Program-made: the position numbers and the translations under genes
In this document: positions 22,496-35,294 of the stretch, piece after piece
Layout of the letters: every line of letters begins with the position of its first letter
Numbering within the stretch: the stretch's first letter is position 1
Assembly: GCA_028554645.1 (NCBI GenBank)
Contig: JAQOOI010000064.1
Location: 1,984,001 to 2,048,000, forward strand
From: Omphalotus guepiniiformis
Taxonomy: Eukaryota > Basidiomycota > Agaricomycetes > Agaricales > Omphalotaceae
DNA length: 64,000 nt
Direction: 5' to 3'
The notes under the pieces: generated by a model
Database searches by the model: none
The model's input: only the letters and a program-made list of their open reading frames with translations
What the model was told of the DNA's origin: nothing

Positions 22496-25400
22496 ATGCA
22501 GAGCAATCGACTTGGCACTGTTGGAAGACCAGTCAGAGCCTACGTTAATGCCTTTGATTTGCAGTGGTCAAGCTCAGCCGCTGTTTTCCATTACGACGGT
22601 GAGTTCCGTAGTCAGATTCCCCCGCCTAATAGCTTACGATTGCTAATATTGTATTATCCATGATCATAGTCAGTGAGTGTCCTTTCAATACACCGATGTT
22701 TTGATGCTGAATATCTTTTTTTCAGCGATCCGTCCTTTATGGACCAGCAGGAACCCGCAAACAGAGATCAAGATTGGGCCAGCGAAAGGCATTGAGCTCT
22801 TGCAGTGCCTCCAGACAAATGTTGCTCCCCAGTTGTTTCCAAAGCCTGGAGGTTCGAATCTCCAATCGCTGATCCTGCTTGGATGTTGAAGTACTGGTTT
22901 GCCCGTATGCAGTATTCGATGGGAAGAAGAACCTGTTTTCGTTCATGAAGTTCAACTTCACCTCCCAAAATGTGAGTTATTCACGAGCTTTGCATCCTTT
23001 GGTACTGGTTTCATGATAGTACAGTTTACTGTTCCTTGGGATCACGAACAAATTGATCGACGTGACCACCGCGCGAAGATGGTATCTGTCGATATTGTCT
23101 ACGTTAAAGGAATTAACATGATGTATGTCACAACCTTTTCCATGTCGTCAACTTCATCAATAAATCATTTCTGAATAGGTCACTGCAGAACATCCTGAAC
23201 GGCAAGGCTACTCCCCAGAATCTGGGATCTGGAACCGACTTTGCTGCCTCGCTGAACATGCTTAACCTATATGTACAAGCACAACCGAAACTGTAGGTCG
23301 TTTATTTTATAGGTAGCCTTGTCGTCGTAATCAGACATCTCTCAACAGGATTCCTGGTAACCTTTATAAAGGAAAAAATGTTTACATCCAGTGGTCTCAA
23401 AGACATGTACAAACACAAGAGCAAAGAGGTATTACCTTGGTTCATACGATATTCGATTTCTCATTGATTGTGTCTTATTTGATAGCAATCGACAGTAGGA
23501 TGTCACCGCTCAAGCTCCTCGAAGGCTTTTTTCAGTAGGGTCATCTTCTTGTACTCTCTCGGACATCTTTTCACCGCTTACTGTGTTTTTTCAGAGCGTC
23601 AGACCTACCATTGGTAGGCTCATCCTCAATGTGGACGTCGCAACAGGAGTGATGTAAGTGCAATACGACGGTCTCGAGTTTTGTCACTAGTAACATACTC
23701 AATAACTCAGGTTACCGGACCAGCAACTGATTGAAGTCTGTGCACGGTTCTTGAATGTTCGCAATGCCCGCAACTTGAATGGACTCTCAGAGGACGAATT
23801 GCAACAATTACGTCAATTCCTTAAGGGAGTCAAAGTCACTGTCACTATGCCTGGTCTTCCCCCCAGGAGCAGAGCTAGGGCAATAAGAGACGTTATTCAC
23901 GACGTGGGAAGGAGACAGTTTGATAAAGAGGGAGTTCAAGTGACAGTTCAGGTCAGTAGCACGGCATGCTACCATATGTCAGTCTTGACGAGCTGCTTGT
24001 GACAGGAGCATTTTCGACATGTTTATCGGTTAGATATCCCCCCGCGAACCCTGGGGGTACTGATCGGGCGACACGAATTGTTTCCCATTACGGTTTGCAG
24101 AGTTCCGACGCAGCTTTATAAGGTCCGTGAAAGGACCTGATACATCCATTCATATGTTTGTCTGACAAGATACCTATGTTATAGCCAAAGTTGCAGCCGG
24201 ATCATATCCGCAATGTGCTGTCCTTTGTACCTCAAAATCCTGCACAGAGGCTTGAGAAGATCACTGCTGGCTGGCACAACTTAGGTCATAGCAGCTCCGA
24301 ATTTCTCCGTGGCGCACAAATCAACATCAGTGCACAACCTCTGACCGTGGATGCTCGAATCCTGCCGACACCTGACATTGAATATGGAGCACCCCGAGGC
24401 ATGCCTCCAGAGCGTATCCCTACTAGACAGGTTGATACCCTCACTATACGTCTTACCTTGTCATACCGTGACTCACTTTCCATCATCCTCTTCAGAAGCC
24501 TGGCACTTGGGACGTCATGAACAAGATTCTGCGGAACCCGGGACGAATAAGGGTCTTCACAGTAGTCAATTTTACCGGAAACCAAGTCACGCAGGCCATG
24601 GGTGATTTTGTGGATGACCTTCTCAGAGAGATGAGGCACCGTGGTAAGCTTTTCTTGTGCTGGTGTTTTTATTTTGCCAAGTGTTTCTTCCTAGGAATTC
24701 GTAATGGTTTCTTTACATTGATCGTGATAATATTTTTAATGAAGACTCTCAGAGATCGACAATTACAATGCTGTTCATATTCAGAATGGACATCCACAAG
24801 GAAGAATAGAGCAGGCGTGTATCATCTGTTCATTCATTCTGAGTTTTCGTTGACCTTGTCATTTCAGACCCTTCAGCAACTCATGGCACAAGCAGGTGCC
24901 AGGTCTCCAGACGGTTCATTCGCATTGTGCATTCTGCCAGAAAATGCAGCCGACCTTTACCAAAACATCAAGCGTGCCGGTGACATTATTCTGGGAGTTC
25001 CGACCCAGTGCGTTGTGAGTGACTCAAACAGAGTTTTCAAGCATCTCACTTTAAAATTGAACGGTTAGCGATGGAGTCGAAAACTTGCGGGCGATGCAGA
25101 GCGGCGCCGCTGCAACCAGTATAACAACAATTTGATTCTCAAGTCAGCTTTTGACCATGTCCTCTTACACGCTTAGTTCGTTCAACAAACTCTAGGATAA
25201 ATGGCAAGATCGGAGGAGTCAATCACGTTCCAGTCTCAGACGGCATGAATCTCTTGCGCTCGGAGGTGACTATGGTTATAGGTGCCCTTTGTCTTACCAA
25301 CCATAAACGAATCAAACTCACGACTTATCAGGCGCTGATGTTAGTCACCCAGCTCCAGGGAGTTTGGGCCCTTCAATCGCTTCAGTTGTGGCCAGCTGGG

Positions 25401-26650
25401 ACAGAAAATTCAGTAAGCATTGTTTGAGGCCAATTCACAATTCTCTTCATTTTATTTCATCCACCAGTGCAGTATGCGGCTCAGATCAATGTACAGCACT
25501 CGCGGTTGGAAATAATCGAGAAACTCAGAGACATGGTAGCCGTAAGTGATCCCCAGCCGATTAATACCTTGGTTTCTTTCTTCATAACTCATGAAAAGTA
25601 CAGAATTGCGTCGAACTCTTCAAGAAAAACAACCAACAAGATCTTCTAACACGAATCATTCTTTTACGGGATGGTGTTTCGGAGGGTGAATTCGAAACCA
25701 TACGTCAACAAGAGCTTGAACCATTGAAAAGTAGGGAACCATTATCGTGGGCTGAGCAGAATACGCTGCTGAATACGTATTGACAGAGGCGCTCGAGGTC
25801 GTGTACCAGACATGGGGGGTCAAACTAGTACAACGCCCCAAACTCACCTTCGTCGTTGTCGGCAAGCGGCATCATTTCCGTTTCTTCCCTTCAAGCCAGG
25901 ATGCAGACAGATCGGGTAACTGCCAAGCAGGCTTCGTTGTCGATCAGAGTGCGGGACGCTTTTATTTTTGTGCTTGATGAAGGCTCATCTCTGGGTGCAG
26001 ACATCGTCCATCCCGTTTATAGAGATTTTTACCTGCAGTCGCAACCTGGACTCAAAGGAAGTATGCATAATCAGCTCATCTTGTCCCGACACCTCCCGAC
26101 TGACACTAACTTACCAGCATCAATCCCTGGTCATTATACGATCATTGAGGACGAGAGCTTCGGAGGAAATGCTGATGCGTGCGTCCTTTCTTTAACCCTC
26201 CTCATAATTTAATTAAACCCTCTGCATCACAGTTTGCAACAAATTGCGTACGCTACCCCAAGTCTCTTTACTGCAAGAGATTAAAAAGACTTGCACCTAG
26301 GTTCGCTCTTTGCCATTGTTACGCCAGGTCCACTCGATCGGTTAAAATACCGGCTCCCGTCTACTGTAAGTATTACTATCTCTTGTATCGCGAGATATGC
26401 TTCTAAGACACTTGCTTTAGATGCAGATGTAAGTATTTTTGAAGATTTTCAATGACTTGGGGCAGAAGTTTGTGCTAATTTGTTTTCTTAGCTTGTTTGC
26501 CGCCGAGCAAAGTTTCACTTCAGTGAAGCCGTCCACTATTCGGATAATATGTCTTCAGCGTCTGGGGAGACACAGACCCACATTGACTTTTATAAGCAAC
26601 ACTTCCAGGCGATTTCAGCGTCCCTCAGGAGCACAATGTATTTCTTGTGA
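22496..26650 (+). CDS. Argonaute (RNA-silencing effector)
   Basis: Small-RNA-guided Argonaute with N, L1, PAZ, MID and PIWI regions spread over some twenty exons. The start MQSNRLGTVGRPVRAYVNAF is the usual N-domain entry, followed by FHYDV and VFDGKKNLFSF. SVRPTIGRLILNVDVATGVM opens the L1/PAZ part; ITVCRVPTQLYK closes PAZ. MID shows GDIILGVPTQCV and QYNNNLILKINGKIGGVNH. PIWI holds the slicer set: Asp in VIGADVSHPAPG, Glu in SRLEIIEKLRDMV, Asp in ILLRDGVSEGEF and Asp in PAPVYYADLVCRRAKF. It is therefore probably cleavage-competent (DEDD). The C-terminus is Ser/Gln-rich and ends STMYFL. Exon 2 appears to be only 3 nt. No Dicer or RNA-dependent RNA polymerase gene is in the window. Confidence 0.93.
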
Positions 26651-27019
26651 CGGATCGAGTATTTTCCAGTGATGTACATTCATGGTACTGGCTTGCTGTA
26701 TCCCTTCCTGTCATAATATTTCTCCCAAGCTGTATGTAGCGTTTCAATGTTGTTTTTGTAATAGAGAAGATATTATCACGTCAGGAAGTTGATCCTTTCA
26801 AGTAAAACTGTATGCAGTCGGATCCTGATGAACGTTTTAGTGAATGATATAATCTAGAATGTGTCCTGAAACCCTACCTCCTAGCTACTCTATTCTCTCA
26901 CTAGTCAATACTTTTCTTTTCATCCTTTGCTCGTCTGATAGAGGCTCACTCATTGGAAAATAAAGTATTTGGTACTTGCTCTTTTTCCTAAGGGCGTACC
27001 AAAGTCAGTGGGGCACTCC
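26651..27019. other. convergent intergenic spacer
   Basis: 3' flanks of the Argonaute and C78-peptidase genes, A/T-rich; nothing else is recognised. Confidence 0.5.
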
Positions 27020-28935
27020 TCAGAGTCTGAGGTAGATCATGATAGGAAAATGCACGAACTTGACTTTACTACTTTCCCACCTGCATAGCTTTAATATGTT
27101 GTTCATTAAGGGCTCCTCTAGCTCAGTATGCTGTTGATCTGGCTGCTTCTGTGCAGATTCGGTGTATCTATCATGTATTGTCGTTCGCCCGATGAACTCG
27201 ATATCATCTGGGTCCTCGCCTCTACGTTCGCCGACATATTCAATGTCTCCGTCTTCATCTTCGATTGACACAGAGTCGACCTCGTTCCGATTAATTTGAG
27301 AAAATCTCTCAGCAGGTCCAACAGTGCGAGGAAGGCTGACCGGGGTTTCCATCTTTAGACGCTTATTCGTCAAATCGGAGACACTAACGTCAGACTTGGA
27401 GCCTGACGCGAAAGGCTTGCTGGATAATTCGCTACCGAGTCGACTTGTATCCTGACATGGTGGTTGGAAGTTAGATTTAGGTGCTAGCTTGTTACTTTGA
27501 GCATTCGACATGAATTGGGCGATGGCCGTTTTCCGGAGTTGCTTAGAAGGTGCTCTGGAAATGATATGAGTGGACATGAGCAGTGGCCTCAGATACTAGA
27601 AAGCACTGTCAAGCACCTGGACGGGTCAAAAACCAAAAGGTTAACATTCCCGCCTTTCATCATCTCATAGCCAATCACTGTGCACGAGTGGCCCTGGTAT
27701 TGCAGTATTAAGGGCATACATGGAGCGCACTGCACCGGAGACGCTCCTGAGAGGGCAGCATGGACTGTTGTGGGGGTGTTGACCTTGCTATGTCGATCAA
27801 AATATTGTATTATCCATTGAATCAAGGGTCCACTGCCTGCTTCGAATGATCAAGTAAATTCAACCTTTGATAGAGAAGGCGCTTGTACCTTTCTTCGTGT
27901 CCTTGAATTCAACGTCGACTAATTGAGCACTAATTCAACAGGTTAAGTACACCCTGTAACACAAACGAACATAGAAGGAGCCCACGGTATTCCCCGAAAC
28001 ACGAAGGCAGTGTACAAGTCTGTTACGAGGGGATGGATGTTATCAATCAAATAAGCGCTCGAATGCAAATGAGAACCTACCTGAAGTTCCAATCCACTTT
28101 CTAGTGTTCACGAGGTGCTTCAATTCCTGTCGGCCTTCTTGGTCGAATCCTGATGTTGTTAAATCTATGCTTAGAATTGTATTCAGCACTTCGAGTCCGG
28201 CGTACCATTCTTCCAAGCATCTTCGATCCATTTCTGCAGGTTTCGGACTCCAGGGGTAATTGGGCGGTCAAGGAGAGAGAAGTACTTCGATTGATATGGT
28301 TGATCCATGAGTGCAGCACAAGACATTAGGAAATTGCGATAACTGCGGTGCTAACATTAGAGATACATTTCTGAGGTCTCATTCTAAGACGAGTGTTGCT
28401 TACCCGCAGCCCCAGCTTGCATCCCATATTTGTCTATGAATGAAGACAACTCTATCGTAGCATAAAACAGCTCTTATAGTTTGTCCCTTATCACAGGCCT
28501 TTAATAGCGCTTTTCTCAGTATCGGTACTAGTCCTCAAAGTAAAATATGTCAGCTAGCGGCGTAAGATCGGAAAAAGGTAAACATACCTGGGGTGAAATT
28601 TGGCGGTGGGGAAGTATGTAAGGTTGGATACCAGAACACATCCAGTTCCTCAACGACTTTTGAGGACGTCGGTATCCTCCACTTCCTCTTCTTCGTTTCC
28701 CGCGACCCGCCGGTATCGGAATTTTTATCTGGAGACAGTGGCATGCTAGAAGGCTTGACATAATTGCTGGTTGAATCTGAGGATAGGAAGTATATAATCC
28801 TCGTCTGATGAGGGACTGGAGAATTTAGGCACACTAACTCTGTGGCTCAGTCCCCTCGAAATGTCGGTCATAGTGCGCTTGTCTCTCAGGTACCGAGAGG
28901 TTCTCCAGATTGACCCTGCATATTTGGCAGTTCAT
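27020..28935 (-). CDS. C78-family peptidase, ZUP1/UFSP-like deubiquitinase
   Basis: Cysteine peptidase of the UFM1-protease fold, closest in layout to the K63-ubiquitin-specific ZUP1 (ZUFSP). The start at 28935 opens a zinc-finger-like end (MNCQICRVNLEN, then ERQAHYDRHF). The catalytic Cys is in WGCGYRNFLMSC. The oxyanion/Trp region is DQPYQSKYFSLLDRP with LQKWIEDAW. The catalytic His is in LILQYQGHSCTVIGYE and the Asp in NLLVFDPSR. The tail has the SKQLRKTAIAQF helix also found in ZUP1 C-termini. It then carries an acidic extension with two similar hydrophobic-in-acidic motifs (GDIEYVG and DDIEFIG). Joining FDPSR to PLLMSTHIISRA needs a 29-nt intron (27588-27616). It is divergent from proteasome PRE6. 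Confidence 0.83.
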
Positions 28936-29161
28936 CGTATTTGAGTCAGTCCGAAGAGTAATAAATTATCAGATTGCTGGTGCTCGTCGCCGGAGTATTT
29001 CATTGCTTGAAGCTTCTGAGTCGGTTAACGCGTCGCCACCGGCCACGTGCGACTGATCACGGGACCACGCTCGCTTACGTAATGAGCGCTTGCGCTTCTA
29101 CTCGACGCGCGTCCCAAATACATTCAGAATATCTTTCTTCTTGTAACTTGCGTACTGTACG

Positions 29162-30436
29162 ATGTCCAGGTCCTATGATCGAGGTTTGCCATGCAATGAA
29201 CTAAAGATTTTGTCCGTTGCTCACATTCATTCTACTAGCTCTTACCGTCTTTTCTCCCGATGGCCATCTGTTTCAGGTTAGTGGTTCGCAATCGCGTCAG
29301 TAATGTGTCTCCAGCTTCTTTCTCGGATAATCTAGGTCGAATACGCTCTCGAAGCCGTAAGAAAAGGAACTTGCGCTGTTAGTTTGATCCATTTGGTGCT
29401 TCAGCGATGGAAAAATTAATTGGAATGACCCATACAGGTCGGCGTGCGTGGAAAGGATGTGGTAGTGCTCGGTGTGGAGAAGAAGTCGGTTCTTCAACTT
29501 CAAGACCCCCGTACGGTCAGAAAAGTGGTTATGCTGGATGATCACATTTGCCTTGCCTTTGCCGGTACGTTCTGTCATGATACTATGTCAAATGTTGATT
29601 CTGACTAGTGTATTTCGTTGTCAGGTCTTACGGCGGATGGACGAGTTCTGATTGACAAAGCAAGGATAGAATGCCAAAGCCATCGTCTTACTGTCGAAGA
29701 TCCTGTCACCGTAGAATACATCACAAGACATATCGCTGGTATTCAGCAGGTATGTACTGATAGCGAGCAGCCGTTTCAACGCTGATTGTGACCATTAGCG
29801 ATACACCCAATCTGGTGGTGTCCGACCGTTTGGTATCTCAACATTGATTGTCGGATTCGACCCAAATGACAATATACCGCGCCTGTACCAGACAGAACCC
29901 AGCGGTATCTATAGCGCGTGGAAGGTCGGACAAGTTTAACGTCTTCCCAGCATTCTTATTGATGTAGTCTTCCTTTCGTCTTATCACTTATAGGCAAACG
30001 CAATCGGTCGCTCTTCTAAAACTGTCCGGGAGTTTTTAGAGAAAAATCATAAGGACGACTTGTCCAGAGAGGAGAGTATCAAACTTACAGTGAAGTCTTT
30101 GTTGGAGGTGGTACAGACAGGCGCGAAGAACATCGAGATCAGTGTAATGGAGAGCTATGGCAAGATCACTGTGAGTATTGCTGCACATGCTTATGAGCCA
30201 CCGTTGTTGAAACTCCATGGACCACAGAATCTTGATCTCCCCCAAATTGAAGCGATTGTAGCTGAAATCGAAAGAGAAAAGGAAGCAGGTGAGTTGAATT
30301 GTCATTCAGCGCGCGACATCCTCTCTGACCTGCATATTCTTTTTCAGAGGCCGAACGAAAACGGTCGAGATTGGCTGCAACTGCAGCCGGGCAGGCAGCC
30401 ATGACATCACGAGCTACAGGAGAAGGATCACAGTAA
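29162..30436 (+). CDS. PRE6: 20S proteasome subunit alpha-4 (alpha type-7)
   Basis: Alpha-ring subunit of the 20S proteasome. The first exon is tiny (MSRSYDR) and splices to [20 protein letters not shown], the conserved alpha-subunit entrance motif. [28 protein letters not shown] and the alpha-4 hallmark [20 protein letters not shown] follow. Then come [13 protein letters not shown] and [20 protein letters not shown] charged C-terminal helix ends [10 protein letters not shown]. The presence of the whole [11 protein letters not shown] block separates it from other alpha subunits. Its promoter is shared with the divergent deubiquitinase gene at 28935. Identification is firm. Confidence 0.96.
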
Positions 30437-31096
30437 ACACAGGAATATGTCGTCGCATTGTTTTGATATTCAGTTCTGTTATGCTTGAAGTGCATCAATT
30501 GATCGCAGAAGACGTGTCAAGAGATGGTATATGCTATAGATTGACCACACCAACTAGGGAGGTATGTAAAGGATACACAACTATATAGAATGCGAAGGAT
30601 CGCGAGACAGGGAGGTGTACTCGAAGATACTAACCCTTCCTGAGAAAAGCTACAATAATATGAGCCCAGACAAGACAGAGAAACAACGGGAACGACTTGG
30701 AAAGTCGTTGGAAAATATACACAGAAAAAAGCAGGCAGCATCGCCCAGAGACGGGCAGTTTGAGGAGATACAAAAGAATGTGTGTGCAAAATATTTGAAG
30801 ACTGGAAGAAAATAGATAAGGAGCGACGGATGGTGAGATTTTAGGAATACAGTAGGGATGAATATAATCGATATAATGGCCTGTTCTCCGAGACGTAATA
30901 AAAAATGAACAGGGAAATTAGGCATGATCGCGAAGAACGAAAATTGATACAGTATAGATGGCTCTCGAAGAGCAAGAAAACAAAGCACAAAAAATGAATG
31001 GTGTCCTTGAAGGGGTATGTACGGGTCAAGGGGTAAAGGTGAGAAGACAAGACGATGACCTGGGAAGCACACTGAGCCTTTAGAAGCTGGGAGATA
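30437..31096. other. convergent intergenic region
   Basis: 3' flanks of PRE6 and the PKA gene. A purine-rich stretch at 30610-30830 creates overlapping Lys/Arg-rich and Phe/Leu-rich ORFs on opposite strands. Neither has domain content, and I treat them as compositional. Confidence 0.5.
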
Positions 31097-33028
31097 TCAA
31101 AACTCAAGAAACTGGTATGAGATAGGATCGAGGCGCTGTTGTAACGAGACAGGCTGCTCCTCCCTGATCAAGCCGGGGATTTCTTCAACAGGAGGAAGAG
31201 GTAGGTGGAGAAAATGCCGCGTGTCGTCGCCGGAGGATGTATGCGGAATGATGGGAGCCTGTAAGGACGAAATTATCAGCGATCTTTAATAGCAAACATC
31301 AGTAGAAAATGTTTACGTTAATCTCCCTCCTTTCGAGGGCATCCCAGTCTACACCTCTAAACCACGGATGATCGAGAATATCCTGCGGACCTCCAATCAT
31401 GTTCCCCAGCCTCTGTGTCCTGTCGGGGTTCAAAAACGCTTTGACGAGATTTCGAGACAACTGGTCGACATTTATCTCCCTCGGCCAATGTATGTGTCCA
31501 TTGAGAATCTTTTCATAGATTCCATATGGCGACTCGTCATAGAATGGCGGATAACCGACAAGCATCTCGTAGCACAAAACTCCACATGCCCACCAATCAG
31601 CAGCCTTTCCATGTCCATCAGACTGAATGATTTCTGGCGCAAGGTATTCTGGCGTCCCACACAAGGTCCATGTACGGTCGTCAACAATTTTTGCAAAGCC
31701 AAAGTCGGTCAGACGAAGATACCCCCGCGAGTCCAACAGAAGGTTTTCTGGCTTGAGGTCGCGATAGATAATATTGAAAGAATGCAGATATCTGAGAGCG
31801 AGGATGATTGTTGCCAAGTAGAACCTTGTGACATCAGGTGTAAATCGCTGAGCGCGTCGCAAATGCGTGAAGAGCTCGCCTCCCGGAATGTAAGACATGA
31901 GCATATAAACGTTTAGGGAGTCCTGAAATGTCGCAAAGAGGTCAACGATGAAGGGATGATGTACTCTCGATAGAATATATCTCTCCGCGTTGACATGTTC
32001 TACCTGGCGAAGACGCACGATTTCGGTCTTGCGCAAGACCTTCAGAGCAAAATGGTTCTGGATGCCGGGCGATTCGGAGGAACGATGACGAACGAGGAGG
32101 ACACGCGCAAAGGTGCCAGTGCCTGATATAACGAAAGCTTCAGAGCAGTACTCAAAAGAGGCAAGTTATTGAAACGAACCTAACGATCCTCTGACCTCGA
32201 AATCCGTCAGTTTGAGACCAGTCTTCTGTAAATGCACGATTTCGTCCTCAAGCAGCCTGGCAGGACGCTGGCCTTCAGGCCCACTGGATGGGCGTGCGGT
32301 CCGCGCTTGTTGACCTTCTCGGGCCCTGATTGTGTCAATGGCCTCTCTCGACTTTCTAGGCTGCATTGTCGCAGGTCCTGAGGCAGTAAGAGTGTGCACA
32401 CTCCGCTGAATGGTACGAGGCTCCATCGAGTCAGGGTCGCTGTACCTCGGCACGTCATCCACCACGATGTCATTTTCTTCTCCTTCAATATCTTCCACGT
32501 CGCCTTCAATGTCGTCACCAATATCTTCCATTCCTATGTCTTCGTTGCTATGACCCGGAGAAAGAGGCGGGGTAATGGGAGCGTCGGGAACTATCGCCAT
32601 CGGAACAGACCGTGATCCCCGACGAGATGCAATCTCGTTGACCGAACCGCGTGCACTCCGGGATCCAATGGGGACCGACACGTCGAGACTAGATTTTCGA
32701 GTCTGAAAAGTCTGCGGTATAGGATTCGAGTGAGGACGGTCAGGAATGGATCCTGAGCGAGGTGTAACAAGGACTGAAGAAACCTGAGAGGGCATTGTCG
32801 TGTTTTTATGGATATCCAGTTCAATGACTGTTGGACGAGTGCGAGCTGAAGACGCTGACCCGGACGCGGTATAGTAAGATGGAGGAAGCGGAGTACTGCT
32901 GTATCGGCGGCGTAGACACGAATCCACGATATAAAGCCTGTTTCTGGCACGAAAAAATAGTGCTTCACTGCTTCACTGACTGAGCCTAAGGAACCAGACC
33001 TGAAGTACGTCTGATAGTTTGTGGCCAA
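31097..33028 (-). CDS. cAMP-dependent protein kinase catalytic subunit (AGC kinase)
   Basis: Ser/Thr kinase of the PKA-C type, the output of cAMP signalling that controls growth and morphogenesis in fungi. The start is at 33028 (MATNYQTYFR), with an intron to LYIVDSCLRRRYSS. About 240 residues of low-complexity N-terminus (Ser/Pro/Arg, then Asp/Glu-rich) precede the kinase. Kinase landmarks are the glycine loop (GTGTFARVLLV), the lysine in FALKVLRK, IIYRDLKPENLLLD, RLTDFGFAKI, and the activation loop WTLCGTPEYLAPE. The C-terminal tail ends in FLEF, the PKA hydrophobic FxxF motif, at 31097. The long N-terminal extension is typical of filamentous fungi but has no recognised domain here. Confidence 0.92.
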
Positions 33029-33585
33029 TTAGGGAGGGAAAAGGGCTGTCCTAACTCCGAGGCGCCTAGTCAGCCAGGTTGGATGGTAACCAGCAAGCTT
33101 AGTGTAGAGAAAAGTGAAGTGAAACGACAGAGCACTGCGAAAAAAAAAAAAGAGGAAAGAAAGTATCACGTTAGTCAGTTCAACAATTGTTTGGATCATA
33201 ATATATGGCGGGGTTGGGATATATGGAGCATTGAATATTGAGAAATAATGGAAGCATACCGTCAATGCAAAGGTCGAAGTTTTCCTGGGGAAAAAGTCTC
33301 GCAGAACCAGTAGCAAAGACTTGGAGGCAGTGAGCAGAGCTGCTGCTGCTGCTGCACGACGAGTTCGACGGCGATGACAACGGCGACGAGGCGGAAAAGC
33401 GGAGTCGAAGCTAATCGATCAACTTTGATCTCGTGCTCATTTTCATCACGTGCTCATCCTGCCGGTGATCGGGGTAAAGCTCAATTTCCGAACTTCCGTC
33501 AGCAATTGACTTAGACAGATGCCTTTTTTTCTAAAGTATCCACATACAGACCTATACAGACACGTATTGGTAGTATTCTACAGTT
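33029..33585. other. intergenic region, PKA promoter side
   Basis: 5' flank of the PKA gene and 3' flank of the Old Yellow Enzyme gene. It holds an A-run at about 33138-33150 and a CTGCTGCTGCTG tract at about 33341-33354. No gene is seen. Confidence 0.5.

Positions 33586-35294
<1,709 letters not shown>

Noticed and set aside
22850..22865. GGTTCGAATCTCC, a tRNA B-box-like sequence
   Set aside because: It lies at an exon-intron border of the Argonaute gene; no A-box, anticodon arm or acceptor stem can be formed around it.
30600..31107. Overlapping Phe/Leu-rich minus ORFs and a Lys-rich plus ORF
   Set aside because: Composition comes from a purine-rich convergent spacer; no domain, start context or splice support.
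33340..33356. CTGCTGCTGCTG trinucleotide tract as a repeat element
   Set aside because: Only about four units; ordinary low complexity in a 5' flank.
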